Source: Orobanche coerulescens (lineage: Eukaryota > Streptophyta > Magnoliopsida > Lamiales > Orobanchaceae). Taken from it: a stretch of 64,000 bases of DNA. Under the pieces are notes generated by a model. That model did not search any database and was not told the origin of the DNA. It worked only from the letters and a program-made list of their open reading frames with translations. Positions 54,413 to 64,000 of this stretch are shown here, piece after piece. The stretch's first letter is position 1, and each line of letters opens with the position of its first letter. Where the stretch lies: the NCBI GenBank assembly GCA_033398695.1, contig CM065802.1:138866096-138930095 (forward strand), in the 5' to 3' direction. A program made the translations under genes and the position numbers.

Positions 54413-55165
54413 CTAAGGGTCAAACAACTCGGGATAACTCTCCCGCATACTATCCTCGGTTTCCCAAGTAGCCTCTTCGACTCCGTGTCTAGACCACTGA
54501 ATTTTAACCAAAGGAATCGCCTTATTCCTCAACTGTTTGATTCGCCGCTCTAAGACTCGTATGGGACGCTCTTCATACGAATGATCATCTGCGATCTCGA
54601 TTTCGTTGAACTGAAGTATGTGACTTGGGTCGGCAACATATTTCCGTAGTTGAGAGACGTGAAACACATTATGAATTCGGCTCAACGCCGGAGGTAAGGC
54701 CAATCGATAAGCTAGCTCGCCTACTCGTTCCAAAATCTCAAACGGTCCAATAAATCTTGGACTTAACTTTCCCCGCTTCCCGAAACGGAAGATACCTCGA
54801 CTCGGGGATACCTTGACCAACACGTGGTCACCTGTCTCGAACTCTAATGGTCGGAGACGATTGTCTGCATAAGATTTCTGTTGACTCTCAGCGGTCAACA
54901 AACAACTCCTGATCAAAGGTACCTTCTCACGGGCGGCTATAAGCATATCGGGCTCGGTGCCAATTAATTCTGATAAGTCGTACCAACACAAAGGAGATCG
55001 ACAACAATGACCGTACAAGGCTTCGTGATGTGCCATCTTAATCGAAGTATGCCAACTATTATTATACATGAACTCGATCAATGGTAGTTGGGCTTCCCAA
55101 TCGTCTTTCCAATCGAGGACGCATGCCCTCAACATGTCCTCTAATGTCTGAATAGTCCTCTCTGA
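54413..55165 (-). pseudogene. Chromovirus A integrase C-terminus and chromodomain
   Basis: Same frame as 55166-56275 after one TAA (55166-55168). It starts in the catalytic E region (MLRACVLDWKDDWEAQLP), then NNSWHTSIKMAHHEALYG, GDHVLVKVSPSRGIFRFG, GPFEILERVGELAYRLALPP and the chromodomain (VKIQWSRHGVEEATWETED), ending SYPELFDP at 54413. The frame is otherwise intact. Confidence 0.9.
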
Positions 55166-56275
55166 TTACCCGTCGGACTGAGGATGAAAGGCGGTACTGA
55201 GATTAAGCTGAGTTCCCATAGCACGATGAACTGATTTCCAAAAATGGGACACAAACCATCCGTCACGATCGGAAACGATACTTTTAGGAGTACCGTGCAG
55301 TCTCACTATCTCTTTGATGAACATCTGGGCAAGTCTCTCGGGACCCCACGTATCCTTAATCTCAAGGAAATGAGCTGATTTAGTTAAGCTGTCCACAATC
55401 ACCCAGATCATATTCATGCCATGACGACTCGTCGGCAAACTCGTGATGAAATCCATAGAAATGTCTTCCCACTTCCATTCTGGAATAGGGAGAGGTTTCA
55501 GCATACCCGCCGGTCGCTGATGTTCAATCTTGACTTGTTGAGAGGTTAAGCATCTCGAAACAAATTCTGCGACTTCTCGCTTCATATTACTCCACCAGTA
55601 ATTTTGTTTCAAGTCCTTGTACATCTTGCTAGACCCCGGATGAACAGAATAAGGGGTAGCATGAGCTTCTCTCAAAATCGAGTTTTTCAACTCGTCATTC
55701 GCCGGTACGCACAACAGATTCTTAAATCTTAAAAGTCCATCCTCGTGGACCACGAATCCAGGGGCTTTCGCCTGAGCCACATCCTCACGGATGCGCAACA
55801 AGGATGGGTTTGAACCCTGATTCTCTCTGATTGCCTCCTCAAGTGGCGATGAAATCTCTAACATGCAAAGTTGCCCTTGTACTCGCTGAAGCCAGACCTT
55901 GATCTCGGGTCTAAGGAATTCCTGCTGAAGCTCCTTCTGAACTGTTAAACGAGCAAGCATCTGCTCCTGAACGGACTTACGACTCAAGGCGTCGGCGACA
56001 ACATTCATCTTGCCCGGGTGGTAAAGGATCTCGATATCATAATCTTTGATTAGTTCCAACCACCGCCTCTGTCGCATATTTAACTCCTTCTGAGTAAATA
56101 TATACTTCAAACTCTTGTGATCGGTGAAAATCTGACAGGTGACGCCATAAAGGTAATGACGCCAAATCTTCAACGCAAAAACCACGGCTGTTAGCTCCAG
56201 GTCGTGGGTCAGATAATTAACCTCGTAAGGTCTCAATTGCCGCAAAGCATAGGCAATAACCTTCCCATTTTGCAT
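55166..56275 (-). pseudogene. Chromovirus A RNase H and integrase
   Basis: RNase [43 protein letters not shown] and VVADALSRK. Integrase: [17 protein letters not shown] and CLTSQQVK, where the second zinc cysteine has become Ser; catalytic D in MDFITSLP and [11 protein letters not shown]. It ends FHPQSDG before the TAA. Confidence 0.9.
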
Positions 56276-57486
56276 GAGTACACATCCGAGACCCTACCCG
56301 GACGCATCACTATAAACCACAAATCCTTCCATCCCTTGCGGCAAGGAAAGTACAGGTGCTGAAATTAACCGGATCTTGAGTTTCTCAAAACTCCGGCTAA
56401 TCCGAGAAAGCTTCAGATTTCCTTAACATTCTTCAGAGGTAACCAATCTTGGATAACCTCCATCTTCTGAGGATCAACACGCACTCCATCTGATGAAATT
56501 ACATGCCCGAGAAAAGTCACTTCGGACATCTAGAACTCACATTCGGAAAACTTTCCATAAAGTTGCTCTCATCTTAACACGTCGAGAACCTGATGAAGAT
56601 GAACCTCGTGTTCCTCTCGGTCATGAGAATAAATCAAAATGTCATCGATGAAGACAACAACAAACTGATCCAAAAAGTCGATGAAAACCCGATTCATTAA
56701 CTCCATGAATACCGCAGGTGCATTAGTTAGCCCGAACGGCATAACTACGTACTCATAATGACCATAGCGTGTACGAAACACTGTCCTTGCGATATCCGAC
56801 TCTTGAATTCGCAACTGATGATATCCAGATCTTAGGTTGATCTTGGAAAATATTGAAGCTCCCTGAAGTTGATCTAAGAGATCATCAATACGGGGTAAGG
56901 GATAATTATTCTTGATTGTCACCCTGTTCAACTCCCGATAATCAATACACAAACGAAATGAACCATCCTTCTTCTTAACAAACAACACTGGTGCTCCCCA
57001 CGGGGACGCACTCGGTCGGATATAACCTTTCTCAAACAATTCCTCAAGTTGATTCTTCAACTCCTGCATTTCGTTCGGGGCCATCCGGTACGGTGCCTTC
57101 GATATTGGAGATGTACCAGGATCCAACTCAATTGTGAATTCCACATCTCTCTGTGGAGGCAAACCAGGTAACTCATCTGGAAATACGTCAGCATATTCTC
57201 TCACTACTGGAATATCCGCTAACATTATTGACGATTTCTCGGTTTTAGTCATATAGCACCAATAACCAATGCACCCCTGATTGAGTAATCTCCCTGCTTT
57301 CATCAAATTAATAACTCTTCCAGAACAGCTTGGATTACCTCCCTGAAACACACATTCGACCCCATCGTCTGAAATGATAGTGACCATATGCTTACGGACA
57401 CTAATGATTGCATCATGACGATCCATCGAATCAATACCCAAGATGACGTCGTCTCTCGGCAAATCTACCACGATTAGGTCCGCTGG
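56276..57486 (-). pseudogene. Chromovirus A reverse transcriptase
   Basis: Open frame 57471-56569: [60 protein letters not shown] and the catalytic [10 protein letters not shown]. Between 56568 and 56276 (end of RT to RNase H) the frame is broken by stops and a shift. Confidence 0.9.
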
Positions 57487-57740
57487 CTATGCACGGCCAT
57501 GAAGCTGAATCGGACAATTCTGAATCTCACAATTTCCGATAATTCGTCTACCATCAGGTAGACCAATGACATAAAGCTCACAACTAGTAGCACTACCCAA
57601 ACGTAGTCTACTCAAACATGACTCGGAAATGAATGAATGCGATGCACCAGTATCAAAAAGGGTACACATAGGTTGAGATAGAATATCGAGTGTACCTAAG
57701 ATCATCCGGGCCTCTGGATCATCGGTCTTCTTCATCTCAT
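57487..57740 (-). pseudogene. Chromovirus A aspartic protease
   Basis: Same frame as gag and RT. Active site CTLFDTGASHSFISESC intact. A TAG at 57487-57489 separates it from RT. Confidence 0.85.
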
Positions 57741-59037
57741 AAATCCGGGGCTTGCTAGTCCCGGCACCGGACGCTCCCGTCTGATGGCTAAAAACTCCAC
57801 CTTTATTCGCTCTTGTGGTCTTGAACGATGCAGACTGAGTGGCCTGATTTTGAACAGCTGACTGTTTTGGGGCCTGAGATGACGCCGGAGTAGGTTTGGA
57901 GTCCCTACGGCAAAAACGGGCCTTATGCCCAGCAATCCCACAGTTATGACACGTGACAGTCTGTCTCGGACACTTGGTGCTGACATGACCAAGATCCCCA
58001 CAGTTAAAATAGGTGATGGCCGAACTGGCCGATCATGACTGAGATTCCGCGGGTTTAGGCATCGCACGAGGTCGCTCAGAAAAAGTAGAGCCCGAACGAG
58101 GTTTCTTGAAGGTTGTCTGACCGCCTTCGGACTGATTACGATTCTTGGACTTCTTTCTAGCAGATGAAGGTTGCTGCTTAGCAATCTCCTTAGCAGTAAG
58201 CTCATAGGTAAGAGCTTTCTCAGTGAATTCAACCAACGTGGTGCAATAATGATTAAGTAACTGCATCCGTATACGGGGTTTCAATCTCTTGCTGAAATAC
58301 TTAATCTTATCTGCCTCGGAGTGAATGATAGATGAGGCGAACGAAAGAAGTTCCTGAAATTTCTCAGCAATGGCGAGAACATCCTCGTCTGCTGAGGGGT
58401 CAGGAGTGAGTAATTCTGACAGCTTGGCCTCTCTGAGTGGGGCCGGATAATACCTCTCCATCATGAGAGTCTTGAATTGATCCCAAGTACATAATCCGTC
58501 GGTGGGCTTCAACGATAACCACCAAGAATGAGCGCTCTTACCCAGGTAGTAAGCCGCAACTGAAACTTTGTGTCCTTCGGGACACTCTACCATAGCAAAT
58601 AACTTCTCAAAATGTTCGAGCCAATGAACAATATCCGCCGGCTCAGATGAGCCTTCAAAAGTAGGTGGCCTTTGGCGAGAGATGTCGCCGATGATACTGC
58701 TCACATTCCTCTATTGCCTCTGAGGTGGCGAAAGAGGAGCCTGTTGATTTTGATTAGCTGAGTTATGCATCGTATCCATCAGTTGTGCCATCTGAGTCAT
58801 TTGGGCCATCATGCCCTGCATAAAAGCGAGTAGGTCAACCCGAACACCTTCTGATTGAGCTGTGCCCCGGGTACGATTCCTCGATAGTGAATGACCACGT
58901 CCAGGTGAATGAGTGGCAGCATCGCTGCTCGATGAATTAGCATTATTTCTCGCGTTCGCATGTGTATTCACATGAGCTCTCGGGATTCGGCCTGCACCGC
59001 GGCCTCGTCCTCCGCGTCCTCTGCCTGCTCTCTCCAT
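57741..59037 (-). pseudogene. Chromovirus A gag with zinc knuckles
   Basis: ATG at 59037; Arg/Gly-rich start (ERAGRGRGGRGRGAGR). TAG at 58711 and TGA at 58033 interrupt a single frame. Core: PPTFEGSSEPADIVHWLEHF, YYLGKSAHSWWLSL, ERYYPAPLREAKLSELL. Two knuckles: YFNCGDLGHVSTKC (first Cys missing) and CHNCGIAGHKARFC (complete). Confidence 0.9.
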
Positions 59038-59040
59038 ACT

Positions 59041-59517
59041 GAAGTAGGAAAGTCACATGATAATTATATTTCCCGCATGAATATCACGTTATGATTATGT
59101 CATGAGATGATGAAAATGAGCATACACTCTCTAACACAGTGATTACATGAATGATTAACTGAGGCGACATGATTATCTGGTGAAATTCTTGAAATGATTA
59201 TCTTGAACAAGTTAACAAGATTAATGATATGATATTCCAGATCAACAACTGAGTAATGAAATGAATTGAGTGATTAATGAGTTAACATGACCGTCCTGGT
59301 CAAAATGAAAATGATGATTGAGGATTGTTAACTGATGAATTATGAATGAATGATTATTGCCAGAAATTATACCATGGCGTTAGAAGTCCTACAGTTCTTT
59401 CGATCTGATTGGCTCAGCATCTGCACAGGTCACACGTGACGCGAAAGTCCAATGATACTAGTCCGATGACGATGATTTCAAATGAGACATGAGTCGGAAG
59501 GTAGTATTCAAAACCAC
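59041..59517 (-). other. Leader of chromovirus A, no gene
   Basis: A/T-rich untranslated region with single copies of the GAATTAACTGA words that are amplified in element E (31020-31290). Confidence 0.6.
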
Positions 59518-59529
59518 GCTCCGATACCA
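59518..59529 (-). other. Primer binding site of chromovirus A
   Basis: Minus strand TGGTATCGGAGC, one mismatch to the initiator-Met site, four bases inside the 5' LTR. Confidence 0.85.
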
Positions 59530-59533
59530 ACTC

Positions 59534-61527
59534 TGTAACACCCCAACTAGGCGGATATTACAGTGTCGTGGACCCCCGACTGGGACCCACCAGGCGAATG
59601 AAAACTGATGAATTAAATAATATAATTGTAGTACCGAACCACATTATATTACCAAATACTCCGATGAGGAGCTTAAGTACAATACACCAGGACAATACAG
59701 AATACTAGTATATTTTATATGAAGATAAAATACACCACCCTGAATAAATAAACATCTCAAACGGAATTTTTGCAGCGGAAATACATATGAAGAAAAATAA
59801 GGATGACTGAAAGAAACTGGGCCCCCCTACTAGTACCACTGGGACTCCTCTCCGTCAACATGCTCTTACCGTGCCTTTGCCTTGCCGTGACATGGAAAAC
59901 AATATCCCCTAACGGGGTCAGTTACACAGAAAAACAATCCTCAAGGGTTGAAAATACACAATCATGATATATCTTTAGTTATGAAATATCCTTAGTTATG
60001 AATTACGCTGAAGAGGAGTATCATAGTACGCCCATAGTGTTCTGTGCAAGTGTACAAGACGGATGACGGGACACCCGGCCTTGTACCTAATTAGTCTCAC
60101 GGAGGTTATAGTTACCGTGTGCACAATCCAATGTATCACTCCAAATACATGCCCATCGCGTGCTCGACTAAAAATTCCACACATCCGCACCCGGCCACAC
60201 AATATGAACCCAGAAGGTCATATGAACGAGAATGACCACAATGAATATCAATGGATAATAATTCGACAAGGTCAAGAATGACTCACCGAGATGAAAATAA
60301 TAGTGAAGTGATTGATAACTCAATGAAATGATTGGAACCGTCGTTCCTCGTGAATGAAGTGATTATTCGACAATTACAAGTCTCAATACGGTTAATACAA
60401 TGATGAATAAGTTATGATTATGAATGAACAACAACAAGAGGAATGAATATCCTTTTAACCGAGTAAGAATTAACTTACACAACACCAGTGACAATTATCC
60501 TTCCACGAACAAATGTCTTAAATGAGATGTCGGTCGCTCGAACAACCTCTTGAAGATCCAAGCACTTTGATCCGAAGAACACGCGTTAGATCGACAATCC
60601 GAGCTTCACAACCGAATAAAGATGAGGAAAACCAAGTACTCAAGTGATAGATGATGGAAAGTCTCCCCCTCAAGCCCTCTCTCTCGGATATAGGTTGAAG
60701 AAATGGGAAAAATGGGTTTTTCCTCTAAAAAAAATGCAATTATAGTGCAGCCTGCACTGTGTGCCGCGGCCCGGCCGAAGTGTGCCGCGGCACAGGGCCA
60801 AAATCTGCCCCCAGTGCTCGGCAGCGTGCCGCGGCCCGGACGAGTGTGCCGCGGCAGTGACTCGGCAGTGTGCCGCGGCCCTGTCGGCATGAGCCGCGGC
60901 CCCCGGTACAGACGGGTCGGCCAAAAATTGCAACATGAGTGTGCCGCGGCCCGGACGAGTGTGCCGCGGCAGTGACTCGGCAGTGTGCCGCGGCCCTGTC
61001 GGCATGAGCCACGGCCCTGCCGGCATGAACCGTGGCCTCGGTACAGGCGGGTCGGACAAAATTGCAGCATGTGTGTGCCGCGGCGCACACTCCCTTGTGC
61101 CGCGGCCCACACCCCCTTGGGTCCTAAAAAGATGAAAAATGACCCGGGAAGAGAAGAAAAGCAATAGGAATCAATATTTGGGAAACAATAACACGAAATG
61201 GAAGTGCGGAAACCCCAAAACATTGGTTCCAAGCAATGATTACAAGGGTTCGCCCAACAAAAACACAATTTGAACAATGAGGAGATTAGAAATGACATGA
61301 ACTCCAACGCCAACATCGACTAATGAATCAATTACAACAATCAAGATAATACTCTTGTCTCAATTCCCGAGTAATATTGAAACAATGAACAATATCGATA
61401 CACAACTCGAAGTTATTCCGAACGGTGAACATGGATGAATAATTATTAACAAGTGAAAAATTACATAGCGGCAATTACCGAATGAAATTACTGAATGATA
61501 ATGACTGAATTACAACCGGGTATTTCA
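59534..61527 (-). mobile_element. LTR-A, 5' LTR
   Basis: 1994 bp. Donor GTAAGT on the minus strand (first intron base 60478) is intact, the acceptor is mutated. The array (60761-61108) is longer than in the 3' LTR by an internal duplication of about 65 bases (60831-60900 against 60948-61012). Confidence 0.95.
60736..61108 (-). promoter_or_regulatory. LTR-A 5' promoter: TATA-like box plus GTGCCGCGGC array
   Basis: About 14 GTGCCGCGGC or GAGCCGCGGC motifs at 60761-61108, then CTATAATTGC (60736-60745) on the minus strand. GTACAG spacers like those in the Athila-type arrays occur here too. Confidence 0.6.
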
Positions 61528-61532
61528 ACTTC

Positions 61533-62224
61533 TGGGTAAGCTCCGGAAAGTTCCTGGGGCACATCGTGAGCCAAAGGGGATCGAAGCGAACCCCACCAAG
61601 ATCCAGGCGATCATCGACATACAGGACCCACAGAATGTCAAACAGGTGCAACGCCTGACGGGTTGTCTAGCAGCCCTTAACCGTTTCATTTCTCGTCTCG
61701 GAGACAAAAGCAAGCCATTATTTGCCACCATAAAGAATAAGAAATTTGCATGGACAAAGGAAAGTCAAATGGCGTTCGCCAAAATCAAGGAGTATCTGTC
61801 TAATCTCCAAATTTTGGCAAAGCCAATCCCCGGCGAAAAGCTATTCCTCTACCTGGAGGCCTCGGAGGTCGCGCTGAGCGCTGTATTAGTGCGAGCAGAG
61901 GGGCAATCCCACTTTCCGATCTACTTCGTTAGTCAAGCGCTCCATGACGCGGAAACGCGTTACACATCTCTGGAGAAGCTCGCCTACACATTAGTCATGA
62001 GTGTTCGCAAGCTGAGGGCTTACATCTTCGAACACCAAGTGGAGGTTCTGACGACTCTCCCTATAAGGCAGGTTCTGCACCGACCGGACACCAACGGGCG
62101 ACTCCTCAAGTGGTCACTGGAGGTTGCCCAATACGGAGTCACGTATGCTCCTCGCACGGAGATCAAAGTCCATGCTCTGGCGGATTTTGTGGTGGAAATA
62201 ACGTTCCCGCCCTGTCCAACCTAG
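61533..62224 (+). pseudogene. Tat-2 (plus) RT C-terminus and RNase H
   Basis: RT end: GKFLGHIVSQRG-type sequence, a frameshift, then RFISRLGDKSKPLF. RNase H: LYLEASEVALSAVLVRAEGQ, IYFVSQALHDAETRY, SLEKLAYTLVMSVRKLRAY and VHALADFVVE. Ends in a TAG. Confidence 0.85.
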
Positions 62225-62719
62225 GTCGGCCGTCCTGTCTGGAAATTGTACGTAGATGGCTCGGCGACTAGCTCGCGAGCAGGGGCAGGGATTGTCCTCA
62301 TCAGCGCCGACGGCCAAAGTTTTACAAATGTTGTGTGTTTCGGGTTCCGTGCGACCAACAATGAAGCTGAATATGAAGCCTTTGTAGGCGGGCTCGATCT
62401 AGCACTCGCCATGGACGTTCGTCACCTCCACATCTTCATGGACTCCCTCTTGGTCGTGAACCAAGTCAATGGGGAATATGAGGCGCGCGGCGCACAGATG
62501 ATCAAATATCAAGAATTGGTCGCCGAAATGTGCACAAAGTTTGAAGAAGTGCTGATCGAACAAGTCCCGAGAGAGCACAACTCCTAGGCCGATGCCCTAT
62601 CTAAACTCGCATCGTCAGATGGGGCGGCAGACTTCTCTAACATCCAAATCACGAAGTCAGCAAAATCGACGATCGACAGAAGCCTGGTCACCACAGTTGC
62701 CATCGCCGAAGACAACTGG
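62225..62719 (+). pseudogene. Tat-2 (plus) second, archaeal-type RNase H
   Basis: YVDGSATSSRAGAGIVLISA, RATNNEAEYEAFVGGLDLA, MDSLLVVNQVNGEYEAR and, after a TAG (62585-62587), ADALSKLASS hold its acidic residues. It marks the Tat lineage. Confidence 0.85.
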
Positions 62720-63927
62720 ATGACTCCGTTCATTAAATACATGAAGGACGGAACGGTCCCCGCATATCGGATCAAAGCTCTCCAGCTTCAGCTCCGAGCA
62801 ACCAGATACACCTTATTGGACGACCGGCTTTACAAGCGAGCCTTCAGCCTTCCTCTCCTCAAATGCATTACGCCGGAGGAAGGCCGACTTGTTTTAGCCG
62901 AAATCCATGACGAGATCTGTGGAAATCACGCTGGAGGGTGAGCTCTCATCCACAAGATGACCAGGCAAGGCTTTTTCTGGCCTCTAGAAAAAGACGCGAT
63001 TGGCTACGCCCGATCTTGTCACAAGTGTCAAGTAATGGCCCCGAACATCAAGCTCTCCCCTGAGCAGCTCACTTCTATATACAGTCCGTGGCCATTCGCC
63101 CAATGGGCATCGACCTCATCGGTCCTTTTCCGACGGCGCCAGGGGGATGTAAATTCGCCATCGTGGGGGTCGATTATTTCACGAAATAGGTAGAGGCCGA
63201 GCCACTCAACAAGATCGGTCAAGAACAAGTAATCAAGTTCATTTGAAAGAACATCATATGCCGGTTCGGTCTACCTCAGGCTATCATCTCCGACAACGGA
63301 AAGCAGTTCGACGGTTTGGAAGTTATGCAATTCTGCGAGAAATGGGGAATTAAAAAGCTGTTCTCGGCCCCTTACCACCCTCAGATGAATGGGCAGGTAG
63401 AGGCTGTAAACAAGATTCTCAAACATACGATCAAAGCAAGACTCGAATCCAAACAAGGACTATGGGCGAGCGAGCTCCTGAATGTTTTGTGGTCCTACCG
63501 AACGACAACCCGAAATTCAACCGGTGAAACCCCATTCGCCCTCGCCTTCGGAACAGAAGTACTGATCCCTTCGGAGATTGCCATCCTCAGCCATCGACAA
63601 TAAATGACGGCGGACAATGATGTAGCCCAACGGATCGACTTGGATATGCTCGAGGAACGACGATTGACCTCGGAAATGAAGAACACGATCTACAAAAGGA
63701 AATCCGAGAAATTATTCAATTCGAAGGTCAAGGAAAGGCGATTCCAAGTGGGCGACCTAGTCCTCAAAAAGGTCCAGACTCACACGGGAGTATTTGGCCC
63801 GAATTGGCAGGGGCCCTTCAGGATATCCAAATGGCTGACCAAAGGAGCCTACGAGCTCCATCACCCAGACGGCACCCCGGACCAATATCCCTGGAACTCC
63901 ATTCATTTGAAGAAATACTATCAATAA
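62720..63927 (+). pseudogene. Tat-2 (plus) integrase
   Basis: Zinc domain: EIHDEICGNHAGG, a TGA, then RSCHKCQ. After a frameshift near 63100 come stops in the first catalytic part (VDYFTK then TAG), then D in ISDNGKQFD and E in NGQVEAVNKIL; LWSYRTTTRNSTGETPFALA follows. TAA at 63601, then FQVGDLVLKKVQ, ending YPWNSIHLKKYYQ at 63927. Confidence 0.9.
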
Positions 63928-64000
63928 AAACTCTGTATTCAGTTACCCAATGTACGAAGAGCTTAATGAGATTTTCCGATCCCCTCTATATGATTCGCCT

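Larger units (their letters stand above)
52476..61527 (-). mobile_element. Chromovirus A (Ty3/gypsy), complete 9.05 kb insertion in Tat-2 RT
   Basis: LTRs 52476-54379 and 59534-61527, primer site, polypurine tract, gag-pro-RT-RH-IN with chromodomain on the minus strand, and perfect ACTTC duplications (52471-52475, 61528-61532). Removing it restores continuity of the Tat-2 RT. The two LTRs differ at scattered, mostly transition, sites and by one array duplication. Several stops and a frameshift make it inactive. Confidence 0.95.
61528..64000 (+). mobile_element. Tat-2 element, plus copy, right part
   Basis: Continues the element cut at 52475: RT C-terminus, RNase H, second RNase H and integrase, running out of the window after pol. 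Stops and frameshifts throughout. Confidence 0.9.

Noticed and set aside
60606..61316. Long Ala/Arg/Pro frames across the GTGCCGCGGC arrays (also 53674-54168 and 14265-14735)
   Set aside because: GC-rich repeats lack stop codons in several frames at once; the proteins are repeats of AAAH or PRHT words with no start context.

Overview
The window is flowering-plant (angiosperm) heterochromatin made almost entirely of nested, decayed transposable elements. I found no host gene, tRNA or rRNA gene and no CRISPR array. The plant call rests on chromovirus gag-pro-RT-RH-IN-chromodomain polyproteins, Tat-lineage Ty3/gypsy elements with two RNase H domains and an antisense gene, an Athila-type element with a tRNA-Asp-like primer site, a Copia element with an initiator-Met primer site, a CACTA (En/Spm) TNP2 transposase and a BED-finger hAT transposase.

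Layout. (1) 1-7687: old chromovirus B on the minus strand. Its 3' LTR (555-1717) is split by an LTR-A piece (1-554), its interior (1718-5508) has lost all coding capacity, and its 5' LTR (5526-7687) is cut by LTR-C. (2) 7688-10000: LTR-C, cut at 10001 by element E. (3) 10001-31740: element E (minus). Its roughly 3.9 kb 3' LTR is in three pieces because an Athila-type element (10870-18826, target-site duplication GAAGC) and chromovirus D (20160-28616, duplication AGAAC) sit inside it. Its interior is only 1.3 kb. (4) 31741-37947: Tat-1 (minus) inserted in the 5' LTR of E, with LTR, a spliced antisense gene, a 50-bp minisatellite and IN, second RNase H and RNase H in pol. (5) 37948-42514: CACTA fragment with a hAT remnant inside. 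(6) 42515-45905: Tat-2 (minus). (7) 45925-49595: truncated Copia. (8) 49596-64000: Tat-2 again on the plus strand, split by a complete 9.05 kb chromovirus A (52476-61527, duplication ACTTC). Parts 6 to 8 form a large inverted repeat.

Two shared patterns stand out. First, six LTR promoters from different families, and one promoter inside the Athila-type element, carry a dense array of a short GC-rich palindrome just upstream of the TATA box. The motif differs between some closely alignable LTRs and is shared between unrelated lineages. Second, all the chromovirus-type LTRs carry a CTRAC branch-point-like sequence, a CCCC-loop-GGGG hairpin and a CAG/TAG acceptor within about 40 nt. Donor-like sites lie downstream of the TATA box, which suggests an intron held inside the LTR. 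The long tandem repeats of LTR-C, LTR-D and LTR-E fall inside that inferred intron.

Coding regions are pseudogenes: most breaks are in-frame stops that look like C-to-T changes in CAA, CAG or CGA codons, as expected for methylated DNA. Intact-looking small units are the 61-codon ORF inside the Athila-type element and the first exon of the Tat-1 antisense gene.
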